This document shows positions 26,493 through 34,926 of a stretch of DNA of 64,000 nt, piece by piece. The DNA is taken from assembly GCF_012927345.1 (NCBI RefSeq), contig NZ_JABBGJ010000003.1, positions 62,001 to 126,000 on the forward strand, written 5' to 3'. This stretch comes from Paraburkholderia polaris (GTDB lineage Bacteria; Pseudomonadota; Gammaproteobacteria; Burkholderiales; Burkholderiaceae). The stretch's first letter is position 1, and the number at the start of each line of letters is the position of its first letter. Made by a program: the position numbers and the translations under genes. The notes under the pieces were generated by a model, which made no database searches, was not told where the DNA came from, and saw nothing but the letters and a program-made list of their open reading frames with translations.

Positions 26493-26528
26493 AAAAACGG
26501 CGCGCCCCGCAAAGGGCGCGCCGTTTTT
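26493..26528 (+). terminator. terminator of the aceEF-lpdA operon
   Basis: AAAAACGGCGCGCCC pairs perfectly with GGGCGCGCCGTTTTT around a 6-nt loop. The rest of the 315-bp gap to phaP shows nothing else I can support. Confidence 0.9.
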
Positions 26529-26757
26529 CTTTTGCAGCAAGCAGCGTTTGTCGTGAAGCATCGCATGAAACATGCGCCGTGCATCTCAGGCAGCGGGTAA
26601 AAAAATCCCGGCCTTTCGCCGGGCAAACGATACGCTATTCAACGTATCGGAGCGTTCGGCCCGATAAAACCGTGTGAGCGGCAACGGCACGACGCTGTTG
26701 CTTGCAGTAACGCCGGCCCCGCCATGAGGCGGGCGAGCGTGATGTGATGCCTGAAAC

Positions 26758-27330
26758 TTAGACTGCCTTCTTTGCCGAGCGCGATGCTTGTGCAGCGGCT
26801 TGCGATGCTGCCTTCGATGCGGCCGTTGCGGCTGCATTGAAGTTGCTTTCGGCGATTTCGACAGCTTGCTTGGTCGCCTTGTGAACCGTTTCGTACGTGG
26901 TGTTGGCGGCGGTGATAGCCGACTTGATCACGGCGACAGCGGTTTCCGAACCGGCCGGAGCATTCTTCGCAACGTTTTCGACGAGCGACTGGACCTTGCG
27001 GTTCTGCTCTTCGAATTGGGCTTCCGCGACGCGGGTGAATTCACCTTGCGTTGCCGAAACGATTTCGTACACGTGACGGCCGTACGACAGCGCTTTTTCA
27101 GCCACCGGCTGTGCGAGGCTTGCTTGCAGCGCCAGCAATTCCTGCGCGTCCTTCACCGACAGTGCGCGCTGGGCATTTTCCTGGCTTTCCGCGAGCGTCG
27201 ATTTCACGACTTGCAGATTCAGCTCCACCAGCTTTTCGACGCCTTCAAATGCTTTGGTCGTCAGGCCGAACAACGTTTCAAAGTTGGCTTTCTGGGCTGC
27301 AGCGAATTGCTCAGGGGTCAGCAGAGTCAT
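26758..27330 (-). CDS. phaP: phasin, polyhydroxyalkanoate granule protein
   Basis: A 190-residue helical, Ala-rich protein that coats intracellular PHA storage granules. The Phasin_2 core is [40 protein letters not shown]..., then [40 protein letters not shown]. The C-terminus is an Ala/Ser/Lys-rich tail ([19 protein letters not shown]). There are no cysteines, as expected. It is monocistronic, with a strong promoter flanked by two TGC/GCA palindromes that fit PhaR repression when no granules are present. Confidence 0.92.
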   Translation of the reverse strand: MTLLTPEQFAAAQKANFETLFGLTTKAFEGVEKLVELNLQVVKSTLAESQENAQRALSVKDAQELLALQASLAQPVAEKALSYGRHVYEIVSATQGEFTRVAEAQFEEQNRKVQSLVENVAKNAPAGSETAVAVIKSAITAANTTYETVHKATKQAVEIAESNFNAAATAASKAASQAAAQASRSAKKAV

Positions 27331-27421
27331 GGTTTACGCTCCTGGATAGCGGTCTGTCTGTGCGGACCGCATTGGGTTAGTGGCGAGACGCTTTAAGAGT
27401 GCCTCCCCGGACCGCGATGTT

Positions 27422-27437
27422 TTGTGCATCGCAGCAA
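27422..27437. promoter_or_regulatory. probable PhaR operator 2
   Basis: TTGTGCATCGCAGCAA is an imperfect copy of the TTGTGC...GCA..AA palindrome, lying over the predicted phaP start point just downstream of the -10 box. Confidence 0.45.
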
Positions 27438-27445
27438 TGGTTCCC

Positions 27446-27473
27446 ATTTTAGGATGGTCACAACGAATGTCAA
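27446..27473 (-). promoter_or_regulatory. phaP promoter
   Basis: On the minus strand TTGACA (27473-27468) and TAAAAT (27451-27446) are spaced by 16 bases. The predicted start is near 27438. Confidence 0.75.
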
Positions 27474-27480
27474 GTATTTT

Positions 27481-27495
27481 TTGTGCGTCGCACAA
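27481..27495. promoter_or_regulatory. probable PhaR operator 1
   Basis: TTGTGCGTCGCACAA is a perfect palindrome with one central base, eight bases upstream of the phaP -35 box. PhaR proteins are known to bind TGC-rich palindromes at phasin promoters. Confidence 0.55.
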
Positions 27496-27499
27496 TGTT

Positions 27500-28043
27500 A
27501 AGAAATTGCTGATAAAACAATACGTTATGCAGTGTGCATGACATTCGTGTGACGCAAGTCAATTTGTCCGTCGCACTATGCTGGTGCGGGAGGAATCTGC
27601 ATTTGTTACCGATTTCAGGAGGGTTTCGTCCGCTTGGTGAGGTGCGGCGTCGGGGAGAAATGACCGTTGGCGGTTGACAAAAAATCCGTCAATTGGCGAT
27701 CCCGATGTAAACCAGAAAGTGTCACGGAACGTTAATGCTCTATGCCGGTCGAATGCGCGTTGGCGGTCTCCAGCAGGCGTTTAACAACCTGCAGCGAGGC
27801 CCCGCGACGTTCTGGGGTGCTGGCAAGCATTACATGCCTGCGCTCTGACCGTGTTTCCCCTGATCAAGGTTGTCTCGAAATTGCCGTTATGCTGAAAGAA
27901 TCACCTCGATTCCGGCGTACGGCGGCAAAGGCGAGGCGAAGCGCGCTGGCGATCGTTTTTTTCGATCGAAGCGTGGCACTTATTGGTGTTTTTGCGATCG
28001 GAGCTTACAAGCCGGTTTAAGGAGCGCGTATAAGTGCTTCAAA
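27500..28043. other. gene-free stretch upstream of pbpG
   Basis: No supported gene. A 92-codon open frame at 27742-28020 has no ribosome site, no recognisable domain and atypical composition, so I leave it out. No strong hairpin or repeat is visible. Confidence 0.5.
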
Positions 28044-28072
28044 TTGCTAATTTTTCGTTGTTTTACTACACT
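28044..28072 (+). promoter_or_regulatory. probable pbpG promoter
   Basis: TTGCTA (28044-28049) and TACACT (28067-28072) are separated by 17 bases, 35 bases before the pbpG ATG. Confidence 0.6.
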
Positions 28073-28107
28073 TGCGGAAACCTCTTGCCGCTCCCTACCG
28101 AACACCC

Positions 28108-29295
28108 ATGAAAACCGACATGTTTTCGTCGCTAAAAGTGATCCACGGCGCGGCCCGCAGCACCGCTCTGTCGGTGGCCGCCTCCATGGTCATCGCAGCG
28201 GCGTTCGCCGCGCCTGTCAGCACTTTTGCCGCCACGCCCGCCACAACAACGGCAAAAACCTCCAAACACGCGAAAGCAGCCAAGAAACCCGTCGCGGCCA
28301 CCGCCGACAAAGTGTCGGGCAAGAAGGCCGTCAACGGCGCAGCGGCCAAGACCGTTGCCGCCGCAGATGACGACGCACCGCGCGCGAGCGTCAAACGCAA
28401 GCGCGTGACGTACACGTCGAACGGTCGCCACCACTCGGTGGTGCGCCGTGTCGCGTACGAACCGCGTCCGCCTACCGTCGGCCAGGCTTTCGGTCTGCAC
28501 GAAACGCCGGACGCGCTGATGCTGCGTTCCAGCGTGGCCTACGTGATCGATCAGAACTCCGGCGAATCGCTGTTCGACAAGAATTCGCGCGCCGTGGTGC
28601 CCATCGCGTCGATCACCAAGTTGATGACCTCGATGGTGGTGCTCGATTCGAAAGAACCGATGACCGACCAGATCGAAGTCACCGACGAAGACCGCGATTA
28701 CGAGAAGAACACCGGCTCGCGTCTGTCGGTGGGCTCGGTACTCTCGCGTGAAGACATGCTGCACATCGCACTGATGGCCTCGGAAAACCGCGCGGCCGCA
28801 GCGCTGTCGCGTTATTTCCCGGGCGGCCGTCCGGCGTTCCTCGCGGCAATGAACGCGAAGGCCAAACAACTTGGCATGACCGACACGCACTTTGAAAACC
28901 CCACGGGTTTGACGAGCCAGAACGTGTCGAGCGCGCGTGACCTCGTGAAGATGGTCAACGCCGCGTATCAGTATCCGCTGATCCGCAAGTTCTCGACCGA
29001 TCATAGCTACGAGGTGTACACCGGCAAGCGTTCGCTGGCATACAACAGCACGAATGCGTTGGTGCGTAACCCGACGTGGGACATCGGTCTGCAAAAGACT
29101 GGTTTCATCAACGAAGCGGGCGAATGCCTCGTGATGCAGGCGACCATTCACGGCCGTCCGATGATCATCGTGCTGCTCGATTCGTCGGGTAAGTACTCGC
29201 GCTTTGCGGACGCAACGCGTCTGCGCACGTGGCTCGACAACGGCGGCGATCAGTCGCGCATCACCAGTGCGGATGCCGGCGGCCCGGGCACCTGA
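28108..29295 (+). CDS. pbpG: D-alanyl-D-alanine endopeptidase (PBP7-like)
   Basis: A 395-residue periplasmic peptidase of the S11 family that cleaves peptidoglycan cross-links. Signal sequence (SMVIAAAFAAPVSTFAA) is followed by a Lys/Ala-rich linker (about 45-105). The three active-site motifs are present: SITK (Ser168, Lys171), SEN in MASENRAAAAL, and KTG in LQKTGFINEAGECL. The linker and basic stretch make it longer than E. coli PBP7 (about 310). ATG 28108 starts the signal peptide. It is monocistronic, with a terminator at 29341-29369. Confidence 0.92.
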   Translation: MKTDMFSSLKVIHGAARSTALSVAASMVIAAAFAAPVSTFAATPATTTAKTSKHAKAAKKPVAATADKVSGKKAVNGAAAKTVAAADDDAPRASVKRKRVTYTSNGRHHSVVRRVAYEPRPPTVGQAFGLHETPDALMLRSSVAYVIDQNSGESLFDKNSRAVVPIASITKLMTSMVVLDSKEPMTDQIEVTDEDRDYEKNTGSRLSVGSVLSREDMLHIALMASENRAAAALSRYFPGGRPAFLAAMNAKAKQLGMTDTHFENPTGLTSQNVSSARDLVKMVNAAYQYPLIRKFSTDHSYEVYTGKRSLAYNSTNALVRNPTWDIGLQKTGFINEAGECLVMQATIHGRPMIIVLLDSSGKYSRFADATRLRTWLDNGGDQSRITSADAGGPGT

Positions 29296-29340
29296 AGTTG
29301 CCTTGGCATGCGCTAGTGGCCGGTTTTCGGACCGGCCAGA

Positions 29341-29369
29341 AAAAAGCCTCGCAAATGCGAGGCTTTTTT
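29341..29369. terminator. terminator between pbpG and the IclR gene
   Basis: AAAAAGCCTCGC pairs with GCGAGGCTTTTT around an AAAT loop, between two convergent genes. Confidence 0.9.
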
Positions 29370-29398
29370 ATTGCGCCGGAGGAGGGGTAACCGCCAGC

Positions 29399-30205
29399 TT
29401 AGGCGTGCTGGGGATGCGCATGCTCCTGCGGTGTCTGCGGGCGATAACCAAGCGACTCGGAAATCAGCAGCGCCGTTTGGCTGAGCTGCCCCAGCCACGA
29501 GTCCTGCAAGCGATCTGCCGGGGCGGACAGTGACAGGCCCGCAACCAGCTTGCCGGTGTCGTCGTAAATCCCCGCCGCGATGCAGCGCACGCCCAGTTCC
29601 AGTTCTTCGTTATCGCGCGCGCAGGCCTGTTGCCGCACGTGCGAAAGCTCGCGTTCGAGCTTGGTCAGATCGGTGATGCTGTTCTGCGTGTGACCGGACA
29701 GGCCGGTACGCGTGGCGTAGGCCCGCACGCGGGTCGATTCGTCCGCGGCGAGGAAGAGCTTGCCCACCGAGGTCAGATGCAGCGGCGCGCGTCCACCGAT
29801 CGCTCGCACCACTTGCATGCCGGAGCGCTCGGAGTAGGCGCGTTCTATATAGACGATCTCGTCACCTTGACGCACCGACAGGTTCACTGTCTGCCCGGTT
29901 TGACGGTGCAATTCGCGCATCGGCGTGAGCGCCGCGTCGCGTACCGACAGCCGCGCCTTCACCAGATTGCCCAGTTCGAGCAGACGCATGCCGAGACGGT
30001 AAGTGCCGGGATCGGACCGGTCGACCAGCCGGCACATCACCATGTCGTTCAGGATGCGGTGCGCAGTGGACGGGTGCAACTCCGTGCGGATGGCGAGTTC
30101 TTTCAGGCTGACCGGGTCGCTATGCGCAGCGAGTGCATCGAGCAAGCGCATCATGCGTTCGATCACCTGGATCGAAGTTTTGGGATCCGGGTTCGTATCG
30201 CTCAT
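29399..30205 (-). CDS. IclR-family transcriptional regulator
   Basis: A 268-residue regulator. An N-terminal winged helix (SIQVIERMMRLLDALAAHSDPVSLKELAIRTELHPSTAHRILNDMV, about 11-60) precedes an IclR effector domain (GLSLSAPADR near the end, RAPLHLTSVGKLFLA in the middle). ATG 30205 is chosen; a TTG at 30229 is also in frame. It is transcribed away from lutA-lutB with a palindrome in the gap, so it most likely controls lactate or glycolate oxidation genes. That assignment is by position. Confidence 0.88.
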   Translation of the reverse strand: MSDTNPDPKTSIQVIERMMRLLDALAAHSDPVSLKELAIRTELHPSTAHRILNDMVMCRLVDRSDPGTYRLGMRLLELGNLVKARLSVRDAALTPMRELHRQTGQTVNLSVRQGDEIVYIERAYSERSGMQVVRAIGGRAPLHLTSVGKLFLAADESTRVRAYATRTGLSGHTQNSITDLTKLERELSHVRQQACARDNEELELGVRCIAAGIYDDTGKLVAGLSLSAPADRLQDSWLGQLSQTALLISESLGYRPQTPQEHAHPQHA

Positions 30206-30276
30206 GGGAGGAATCGGTTGACGCGTCAAACAGCGGAAATTGATTGTATCCCGTATTGTGAAAAGAAGGGAAGCGG

Positions 30277-30294
30277 TTGGAAGCGCTATTCCAA
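30277..30294. promoter_or_regulatory. candidate IclR operator
   Basis: TTGGAA (30277-30282) and TTCCAA (30289-30294) are inverted around a 6-bp spacer, midway between the divergent IclR and lutA genes. Confidence 0.45.
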
Positions 30295-30328
30295 TTTAAC
30301 GTGGCATTCGTCCTATGCCTTCCAGCCG

Positions 30329-30357
30329 TTGGTATTGTGCGGTAAACAGCGGATAAT
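30329..30357 (+). promoter_or_regulatory. probable lutA promoter
   Basis: TTGGTA (30329-30334) and GATAAT (30352-30357) are separated by 17 bases, 28 bases before the lutA ATG. Confidence 0.5.
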
Positions 30358-30384
30358 CAGGGACGTTTTCCCGAAGGAGGGCTC

Positions 30385-31107
30385 ATGCGAGTCGGATTGT
30401 TCGTCACCTGCCTGATTGACCTGATGCGTCCGGAGATCGGTTTTTCGGTTATCAAGCTGATCGAAGGCGCCGGTTTCGAGGTGGTGGTACCGCCCGCGCA
30501 AACCTGTTGCGGGCAACCCGCGTATAACTCGGGCGAGCGGCGCATCGCGCGCGACCTGGCTGAGAAAACCTTGCGCGAGTTCGAACAGTTCGACTATGTC
30601 GTGGTGCCGTCCGGTTCCTGCGGCGGCATGATCCGTGCGCATTACGGCGACCTGTTTGCGGACGACCCGGAGCTGATGAACCGCTTCGGCCGATTGCGGG
30701 CCAAGGTGTTCGAGTTGACCGATTTCCTCGTCAATGTGGCCAAGGTGCAGTTGCAGCCGGGCGAGTTCGCGGGCCAGGTGACTTATCACGATTCCTGTTC
30801 GGGGTTGCGCGAACTCGGCGTCAAGGCGCAGCCGCGCGCGTTACTGGCGCAAGTGGGCGTGGCGCTGACCGAAATGAAGGATTGCGAGCATTGCTGCGGC
30901 TTTGGCGGCACCTTCGCGATCAAGTACGGCGACATCTCGACGGCGATCGTCGAGGAGAAATGCGCGAATATCGGCGCGAGCGGCGCCGGCACGGTGGTGC
31001 TCGGCGACCTTGGCTGCATGCTCAATATCGAAGGCCGCTTGCGGCGCACCGGTGATACCACCACGCGTGTGTTGCATATCGCCCAAGTGCTGGCCGGCGA
31101 CGCTTAA
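30385..31107 (+). CDS. lutA: LutA/YkgE-family (Fe-S) oxidoreductase subunit
   Basis: A 240-residue cytoplasmic protein with two cysteine-rich CCG domains (TCCGQPAYNSGERR near 42 and HCCGFGGTFAIKYG near 170), plus SGSCGGMI and YHDSCSGLREL. In Bacillus and relatives LutABC oxidises L-lactate to pyruvate using iron-sulfur clusters. ATG 30385 has GAAGGAGG directly upstream. lutB follows after 93 bases on the same strand, and an IclR gene is divergent. Confidence 0.88.
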   Translation: MRVGLFVTCLIDLMRPEIGFSVIKLIEGAGFEVVVPPAQTCCGQPAYNSGERRIARDLAEKTLREFEQFDYVVVPSGSCGGMIRAHYGDLFADDPELMNRFGRLRAKVFELTDFLVNVAKVQLQPGEFAGQVTYHDSCSGLRELGVKAQPRALLAQVGVALTEMKDCEHCCGFGGTFAIKYGDISTAIVEEKCANIGASGAGTVVLGDLGCMLNIEGRLRRTGDTTTRVLHIAQVLAGDA

Positions 31108-31200
31108 AGTCACCGCTGCGCCTAAACCGGGGCACTCGATCCGGCGTACTCCATTTCGCGCACTTCACTCGCATTTCATTCGAATACGCTCAAGGCCGCC

Positions 31201-32616
31201 ATGCAAGTCCAATCGATGCATTTCAAGGCCCGCGCGGGCCAGAAACTCGCCGACCAGCGTCTGCAACAGAACCTTACCAAGCTGTCGACCAAGTTCGTGT
31301 CGGCCCGCGCCGCGGCCATGACCGCGATCGATTTTCCCGCTACCCGCGCCGCGCTCAAGGAACGCCGCAATCGCGCACTGGAAAATCTCGATGTCTGGCT
31401 TGAGACATTCGAACGTGAAGCGACCCGGCGCGGCGTGACGGTCCTGTTCGCCGAGACGACGCAGGAGGCCGCGCGCCTCGTCGGCGATATCGCACGCCGG
31501 CACGAGGTGAAGAAGGTGATCAAGACGAAGTCGATGGTCACCGAGGAAATGCGCCTGAACGAAGTGCTCGGGCAGATGGGCGTGCAATCGATCGAAACCG
31601 ATCTGGGCGAATACATTCTGCAGATCAACGACAACGAGCCGCCTAGCCACATCATCGCGCCTGTCGTTCACAAAGATAAGGACGAGATCGCAGACCTCTT
31701 CGCGAAAACGCACGACCGGCCGCGTCTGACCGAAATCACCGACATGACCCGCGAAGCACGCGAGATGCTGCGTCCACACTTCATGACCGCGGATATGGGC
31801 GTGACCGGCGGCAATTTCGTGGTGGCCGAAACGGGGTCGGTCGTGCTGGTCACGAACGAGGGTAACGAGGGCATGTGCACGGTGATGCCACGCGTGCATG
31901 TGGCGGTGACCGGCATCGAGAAAGTGTTGCCTACACTGGAAGATCTGGCGACGGCGATGCGTCTTTTGCCGCGCTCGGCAACCGGCCAGGCGACGTCGAA
32001 CTATTTTTCCGTGCTGACGGGGCCGCGCGGCGTGGGCGATCAGGACGGCCCCGAGCATATGTATGTGGTGCTGGTCGACGGTGGGCGCACGGGGCTGATC
32101 GGCGGCGACTTTCAGGAAATGCTGCGCTGTATCCGTTGCGGCGCTTGCATGAACCACTGCCCGGTGTATCAGAAGGTGGGCGGTCATGCCTACGGCTGGG
32201 TTTATCCGGGGCCGATGGGGTCGGTGCTGACGCCGAGCTACGTGGGGATCGACAAAGCGCTGGATCTGCCTCAGGCGGCAACTTTGTGCGGCGAGTGCAA
32301 CAGCGTATGTCCGGTGGGAATTCCCTTGTCCGATCTGTTGCGCAAGCTGCGTGAGAAGCAGGTCGAGCGGCGCCTGCGGCCGTGGCGCGAGCGGGTGGGG
32401 CTCGCGGTGTGGGGTTTCCTCGCGCTGCACCCGGATGCTTATGCGCTTTTTACCAAGCTGGCGGTACGTGTGCTGGAACGAATGGGCGGGCGCAATCGTT
32501 CGATTGCCAGGCTGCCGTTGGGCGGCGCAGGCTGGACCGATACGCGCGACATGCCGGCTCCGGTTGGCCGTACGTTCAGAGAGCTGTACGCCGCGCAACG
32601 CAGCCATATTGGCTGA
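31201..32616 (+). CDS. lutB: LutB/YkgF-family iron-sulfur protein
   Basis: A 471-residue protein. The N-terminal LUD domain (about 70-300) includes TEEMRLNEVLGQMGVQSIETDLGEYILQ and ADMGVTGGNFVVAETGSVVLVTNEGN. Two 4Fe-4S clusters are bound by CIRCGACMNHCPVYQ and CGECNSVCPVGI (about 308-375). It acts with LutA, and normally LutC, in L-lactate oxidation. No lutC gene follows: the next 300 bases hold a tandem array and then an unrelated lipoprotein gene. Confidence 0.9.
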   Translation: MQVQSMHFKARAGQKLADQRLQQNLTKLSTKFVSARAAAMTAIDFPATRAALKERRNRALENLDVWLETFEREATRRGVTVLFAETTQEAARLVGDIARRHEVKKVIKTKSMVTEEMRLNEVLGQMGVQSIETDLGEYILQINDNEPPSHIIAPVVHKDKDEIADLFAKTHDRPRLTEITDMTREAREMLRPHFMTADMGVTGGNFVVAETGSVVLVTNEGNEGMCTVMPRVHVAVTGIEKVLPTLEDLATAMRLLPRSATGQATSNYFSVLTGPRGVGDQDGPEHMYVVLVDGGRTGLIGGDFQEMLRCIRCGACMNHCPVYQKVGGHAYGWVYPGPMGSVLTPSYVGIDKALDLPQAATLCGECNSVCPVGIPLSDLLRKLREKQVERRLRPWRERVGLAVWGFLALHPDAYALFTKLAVRVLERMGGRNRSIARLPLGGAGWTDTRDMPAPVGRTFRELYAAQRSHIG

Positions 32617-32772
32617 GCGAGCGGCACAGTCTAGTTATAGTTTGTGGGGGGCTGGTGGAATGTGGTGCGAACTAGGCTACCAGGCCACCTGTGTTGGCGC
32701 TTTATTGTTGGCGCTTCTGAAGCCACGTGCCTGGAGCCAATCGCTTAGGGCAATCCGTTCGCCATACCAGGC

Positions 32773-32862
32773 GCGCCAAATGCGCCAAATGCGCCAAATG
32801 CGAAAAGTGCGAAAAGTGCGAAAAGTGCGAAATGTGCGAAATGTGCGAAATGTGCGAAAAGT
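32773..32862. repeat. 10-unit 9-bp minisatellite
   Basis: Nine-base units in blocks: three GCGCCAAAT, three GCGAAAAGT, three GCGAAATGT, then one GCGAAAAGT. It fills much of the 307-bp gap between lutB and the convergent lipoprotein gene (32617-32923). Nothing else in that gap is supported, and the open frames across it encode only three-residue repeats. Confidence 0.95.
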
Positions 32863-32923
32863 GCGGGGAGCCGCGACGCAAGACCGCGCATAAGTCTGCC
32901 TAGTCTGCCCCTTCCTTGCCGGA

Positions 32924-33487
32924 TCAATGGTCCGTCATTCCTGGCTGGCGGTTGCTATTGCCTCTGGCCTGCGCATTGCCTCCGCTGCCGCGCCCACCGT
33001 TATTGCCCGCTTGCTGTGGCGGAGGGGGCGGCGCGCTGCCTGCCCCCGGTCGTGGCGCATTAGACCCACTCGGTCCTCTCGGCCCGCCAACCGCGCCTTG
33101 AGGCGGCGGTCCTCCGTGCGGGCTTCCGCCGTTCGGCTGACCATGCCAGCCGCCGTTATCTCCGCGGTTTCCGTTGTTTCCATAGTTGCCGTTACTCGGC
33201 CGTCCCCGATCCGGATAACCCGGATAGCCCCGATAGCCCGGCCCGGGCCCGTAGTAGCGGCCCGGCCCGTCGTAGTAACCGGGGCCCGAGTAATTGCTGT
33301 AGCCCATGTAGACGCTGGTTTGCGGCACGACCGGCACGCCGGTGGCATAGCCGTCGTAACCGTCATAGCCGCTATAGCCGCCTGCGTAGCCGTTGCCGAC
33401 CATCGGCGTGCCGTCCGGATAGACTGCGCAGCCGCCTAGCAATGCAGCAGCGACCGTCAGGCCGACGAGTGGAGCAATACGTTTCAT
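32924..33487 (-). CDS. Gly/Pro/Tyr-rich lipoprotein
   Basis: A 187-residue envelope lipoprotein. The signal peptide ends in the lipobox LLGGC (lipidated Cys20). The rest is low-complexity: Tyr/Gly repeats (GYAGGYSGYDGYDGYATG, GPGYYDGPGRYYGPGPGYRGYPGY), then Asn/Gly, Pro and Gln runs, so it is probably disordered at the cell surface or in the periplasm. No enzymatic domain. It stands alone with divergent and convergent neighbours. Confidence 0.8.
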   Translation of the reverse strand: MKRIAPLVGLTVAAALLGGCAVYPDGTPMVGNGYAGGYSGYDGYDGYATGVPVVPQTSVYMGYSNYSGPGYYDGPGRYYGPGPGYRGYPGYPDRGRPSNGNYGNNGNRGDNGGWHGQPNGGSPHGGPPPQGAVGGPRGPSGSNAPRPGAGSAPPPPPQQAGNNGGRGSGGNAQARGNSNRQPGMTDH

Positions 33488-33756
33488 TTCGAGGACCAGT
33501 GCGAAGATTTCATGTCTGTAAGACAGCCATTATCGCTAACCGTCGCGCTAGCTTTGTATGTGTTTGTAAGGATTTCTCTTTCATGCCACGACGTACGTCA
33601 ACGTCGTGGGCGGCAAAACGGTCAATGGACTGTTCCACCCAGCGCAACGCTGTATCTCGCGCCAGTGGGTTTTTCCCGATTGTGAATTCCTATAGGATTT
33701 CGACTAGGCATAGTGGGCCACGAGCTCACGAGCCTCTAATCGGAAGAAACGACATC

Positions 33757-33996
33757 ATGAAAAAGATAATATCGGTGTACTGGCCCTTTGCCATCGTTGT
33801 GCCACTTGCTGCGGCAGCTTATCTGCACATTTGCGGCGACGCCGCTTTGCGTTCTTCGCAAGCCCCGCTCGCTGCTGATCAGCTGACTGCGGAACTTGCG
33901 CGCGCTGTCTCGTACGGCATGGTCGACAACGCTGCGACGTTGCCGGCCAAACCCATGCGCGCCGTGGCGGCAATGCCGCTGGCCGAAGCGTCTTAA
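33757..33996 (+). CDS. small single-helix membrane or exported protein
   Basis: A 79-residue protein. The basic start MKK is followed by a hydrophobic segment (YWPFAIVVPLAAAAYLHI, about 8-25), which is either a signal anchor or an uncleaved signal. The rest is Ala-rich (DQLTAELARAVSYGMVDNAATLPAKPMR). ATG 33757 has a GGAAG site. No family recognised; the start context and helix make it plausible as a gene. Confidence 0.5.
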   Translation: MKKIISVYWPFAIVVPLAAAAYLHICGDAALRSSQAPLAADQLTAELARAVSYGMVDNAATLPAKPMRAVAAMPLAEAS

Positions 33997-34320
33997 GCGC
34001 GGCGGGACTGGATAGTGCGTCGGGATTCCATCGCCTCAGCCGCTGCCGAATCGGGAGCGGGTTGGCGCGCCGCGGTGTCCGTGGCCGAACCTGGCCATTG
34101 CTGGCATGGCGCGGCGTCCGTGGCCGAACCTGGCCATTGCTCGCATGGCGCGGGTCCGTCGCCGAACCTGTTCCTTGCCGGCGCGACGAGGCATCCCATA
34201 GCCGGATCCGGGCCTTGGCAGAAGCGCGCAGCCTCCGGCGCGATTTGGTGCAACTTTGTATAATCGCGGCACCGTTTCCTAACCGTCGATCCGCGGCCGT
34301 TTAACGTCCGAAAGCCTCTG
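33997..34320. repeat. gap with 39-bp direct repeats
   Basis: Two and a half copies of a 39-base unit starting TCCGTGGCCGAACCTGGCCA lie at 34078-34116, 34117-34154 and 34155 to about 34175 (partial, diverged). No gene is supported. The 3' part up to 34320 should hold the phosphatase promoter, for example TATAAT at 34258-34263. Confidence 0.75.
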
Positions 34321-34818
34321 ATGAAAACCGTATCCATCTGCTTTGTCTGCCTAGGGAACATCTGCCGTTCGCCAACCGCGGAAGGCGTGATGCGCCGTCT
34401 GGTCAGCGAGGCGAAGCTTGCGGAGCGCGTTCTGATCGATTCCGCTGGCACGGGCGACTGGCACATCGGGCAGCCGCCTGACGACCGCGCGCAACGTGCG
34501 GCCGGCCGGCGAGGTTATGAGCTTGCCGCCTTGCGCGGACGTCAGATCGCGGCAGCCGACTTCGAGCGCTTCGATCTTCTGATCGCGATGGACGACAAAA
34601 ACGTCGCCGCCCTGCGCCAGGTTTGTCCGGCGGAGCAGCGCGACAAAATCCGCCTGCTGATGGAGTTCGTCCCTGAGGCGGATGGCCGGTGGGACGGCGC
34701 CCGAGAAGTCGTCGACCCGTATTTCGGCGGCGCCCAAGGGTTCGAGCAGGTACTGGATCAATGCGAAGCAGCCTGCCGCGGGCTGATTACCGCGTTGCGT
34801 CCCCAGTTGGTTGCATAG
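34321..34818 (+). CDS. low-molecular-weight protein-tyrosine phosphatase
   Basis: A 165-residue cytoplasmic phosphatase. The P-loop is CLGNICRS (nucleophile Cys10, Arg16), and the general acid Asp132 is in VVDPYFGG, followed by Tyr134. The length is normal for the family. It is not in a polysaccharide cluster with a tyrosine kinase, but sits 145 bases before iscR, from which it is separated by a dedicated iscR promoter. Substrates cannot be predicted. Confidence 0.93.
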   Translation: MKTVSICFVCLGNICRSPTAEGVMRRLVSEAKLAERVLIDSAGTGDWHIGQPPDDRAQRAAGRRGYELAALRGRQIAAADFERFDLLIAMDDKNVAALRQVCPAEQRDKIRLLMEFVPEADGRWDGAREVVDPYFGGAQGFEQVLDQCEAACRGLITALRPQLVA

Positions 34819-34894
34819 TTAAGTCCGGCCGGTCGTCTGCGACCCTCGGCTGGCTTATCCTGGAATTAAGCAAATGACCCAAATCGCGATAGGG

Positions 34895-34919
34895 ATACTT
34901 GACTAATTCACTCATGTAT
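34895..34919. promoter_or_regulatory. IscR type-1 site 1 over the iscR -35 box
   Basis: The 25 bases begin ATACTTGACTAATTCA and end CTCATGTAT. They match the E. coli IscR type-1 consensus at all but about two fixed positions and include the -35 box TTGACT (34899-34904). Confidence 0.75.
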
Positions 34920-34926
34920 TTATACT
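34899..34926 (+). promoter_or_regulatory. isc operon promoter
   Basis: TTGACT (34899-34904) and TATACT (34921-34926) are spaced by 16 bases, about 40 bases before the iscR ATG. Both boxes lie inside IscR-type sites, which predicts repression by holo-IscR. Confidence 0.75.

Noticed and set aside
27742..28020. 92-codon open frame between phaP and pbpG
   Set aside because: No ribosome site, no domain, and no coding-like composition.
32351..32893. Open frame through the 9-bp array giving QMR/KVR/NVR repeats
   Set aside because: It overlaps lutB out of frame and consists of minisatellite translation; the opposite strand gives an equally repetitive frame.
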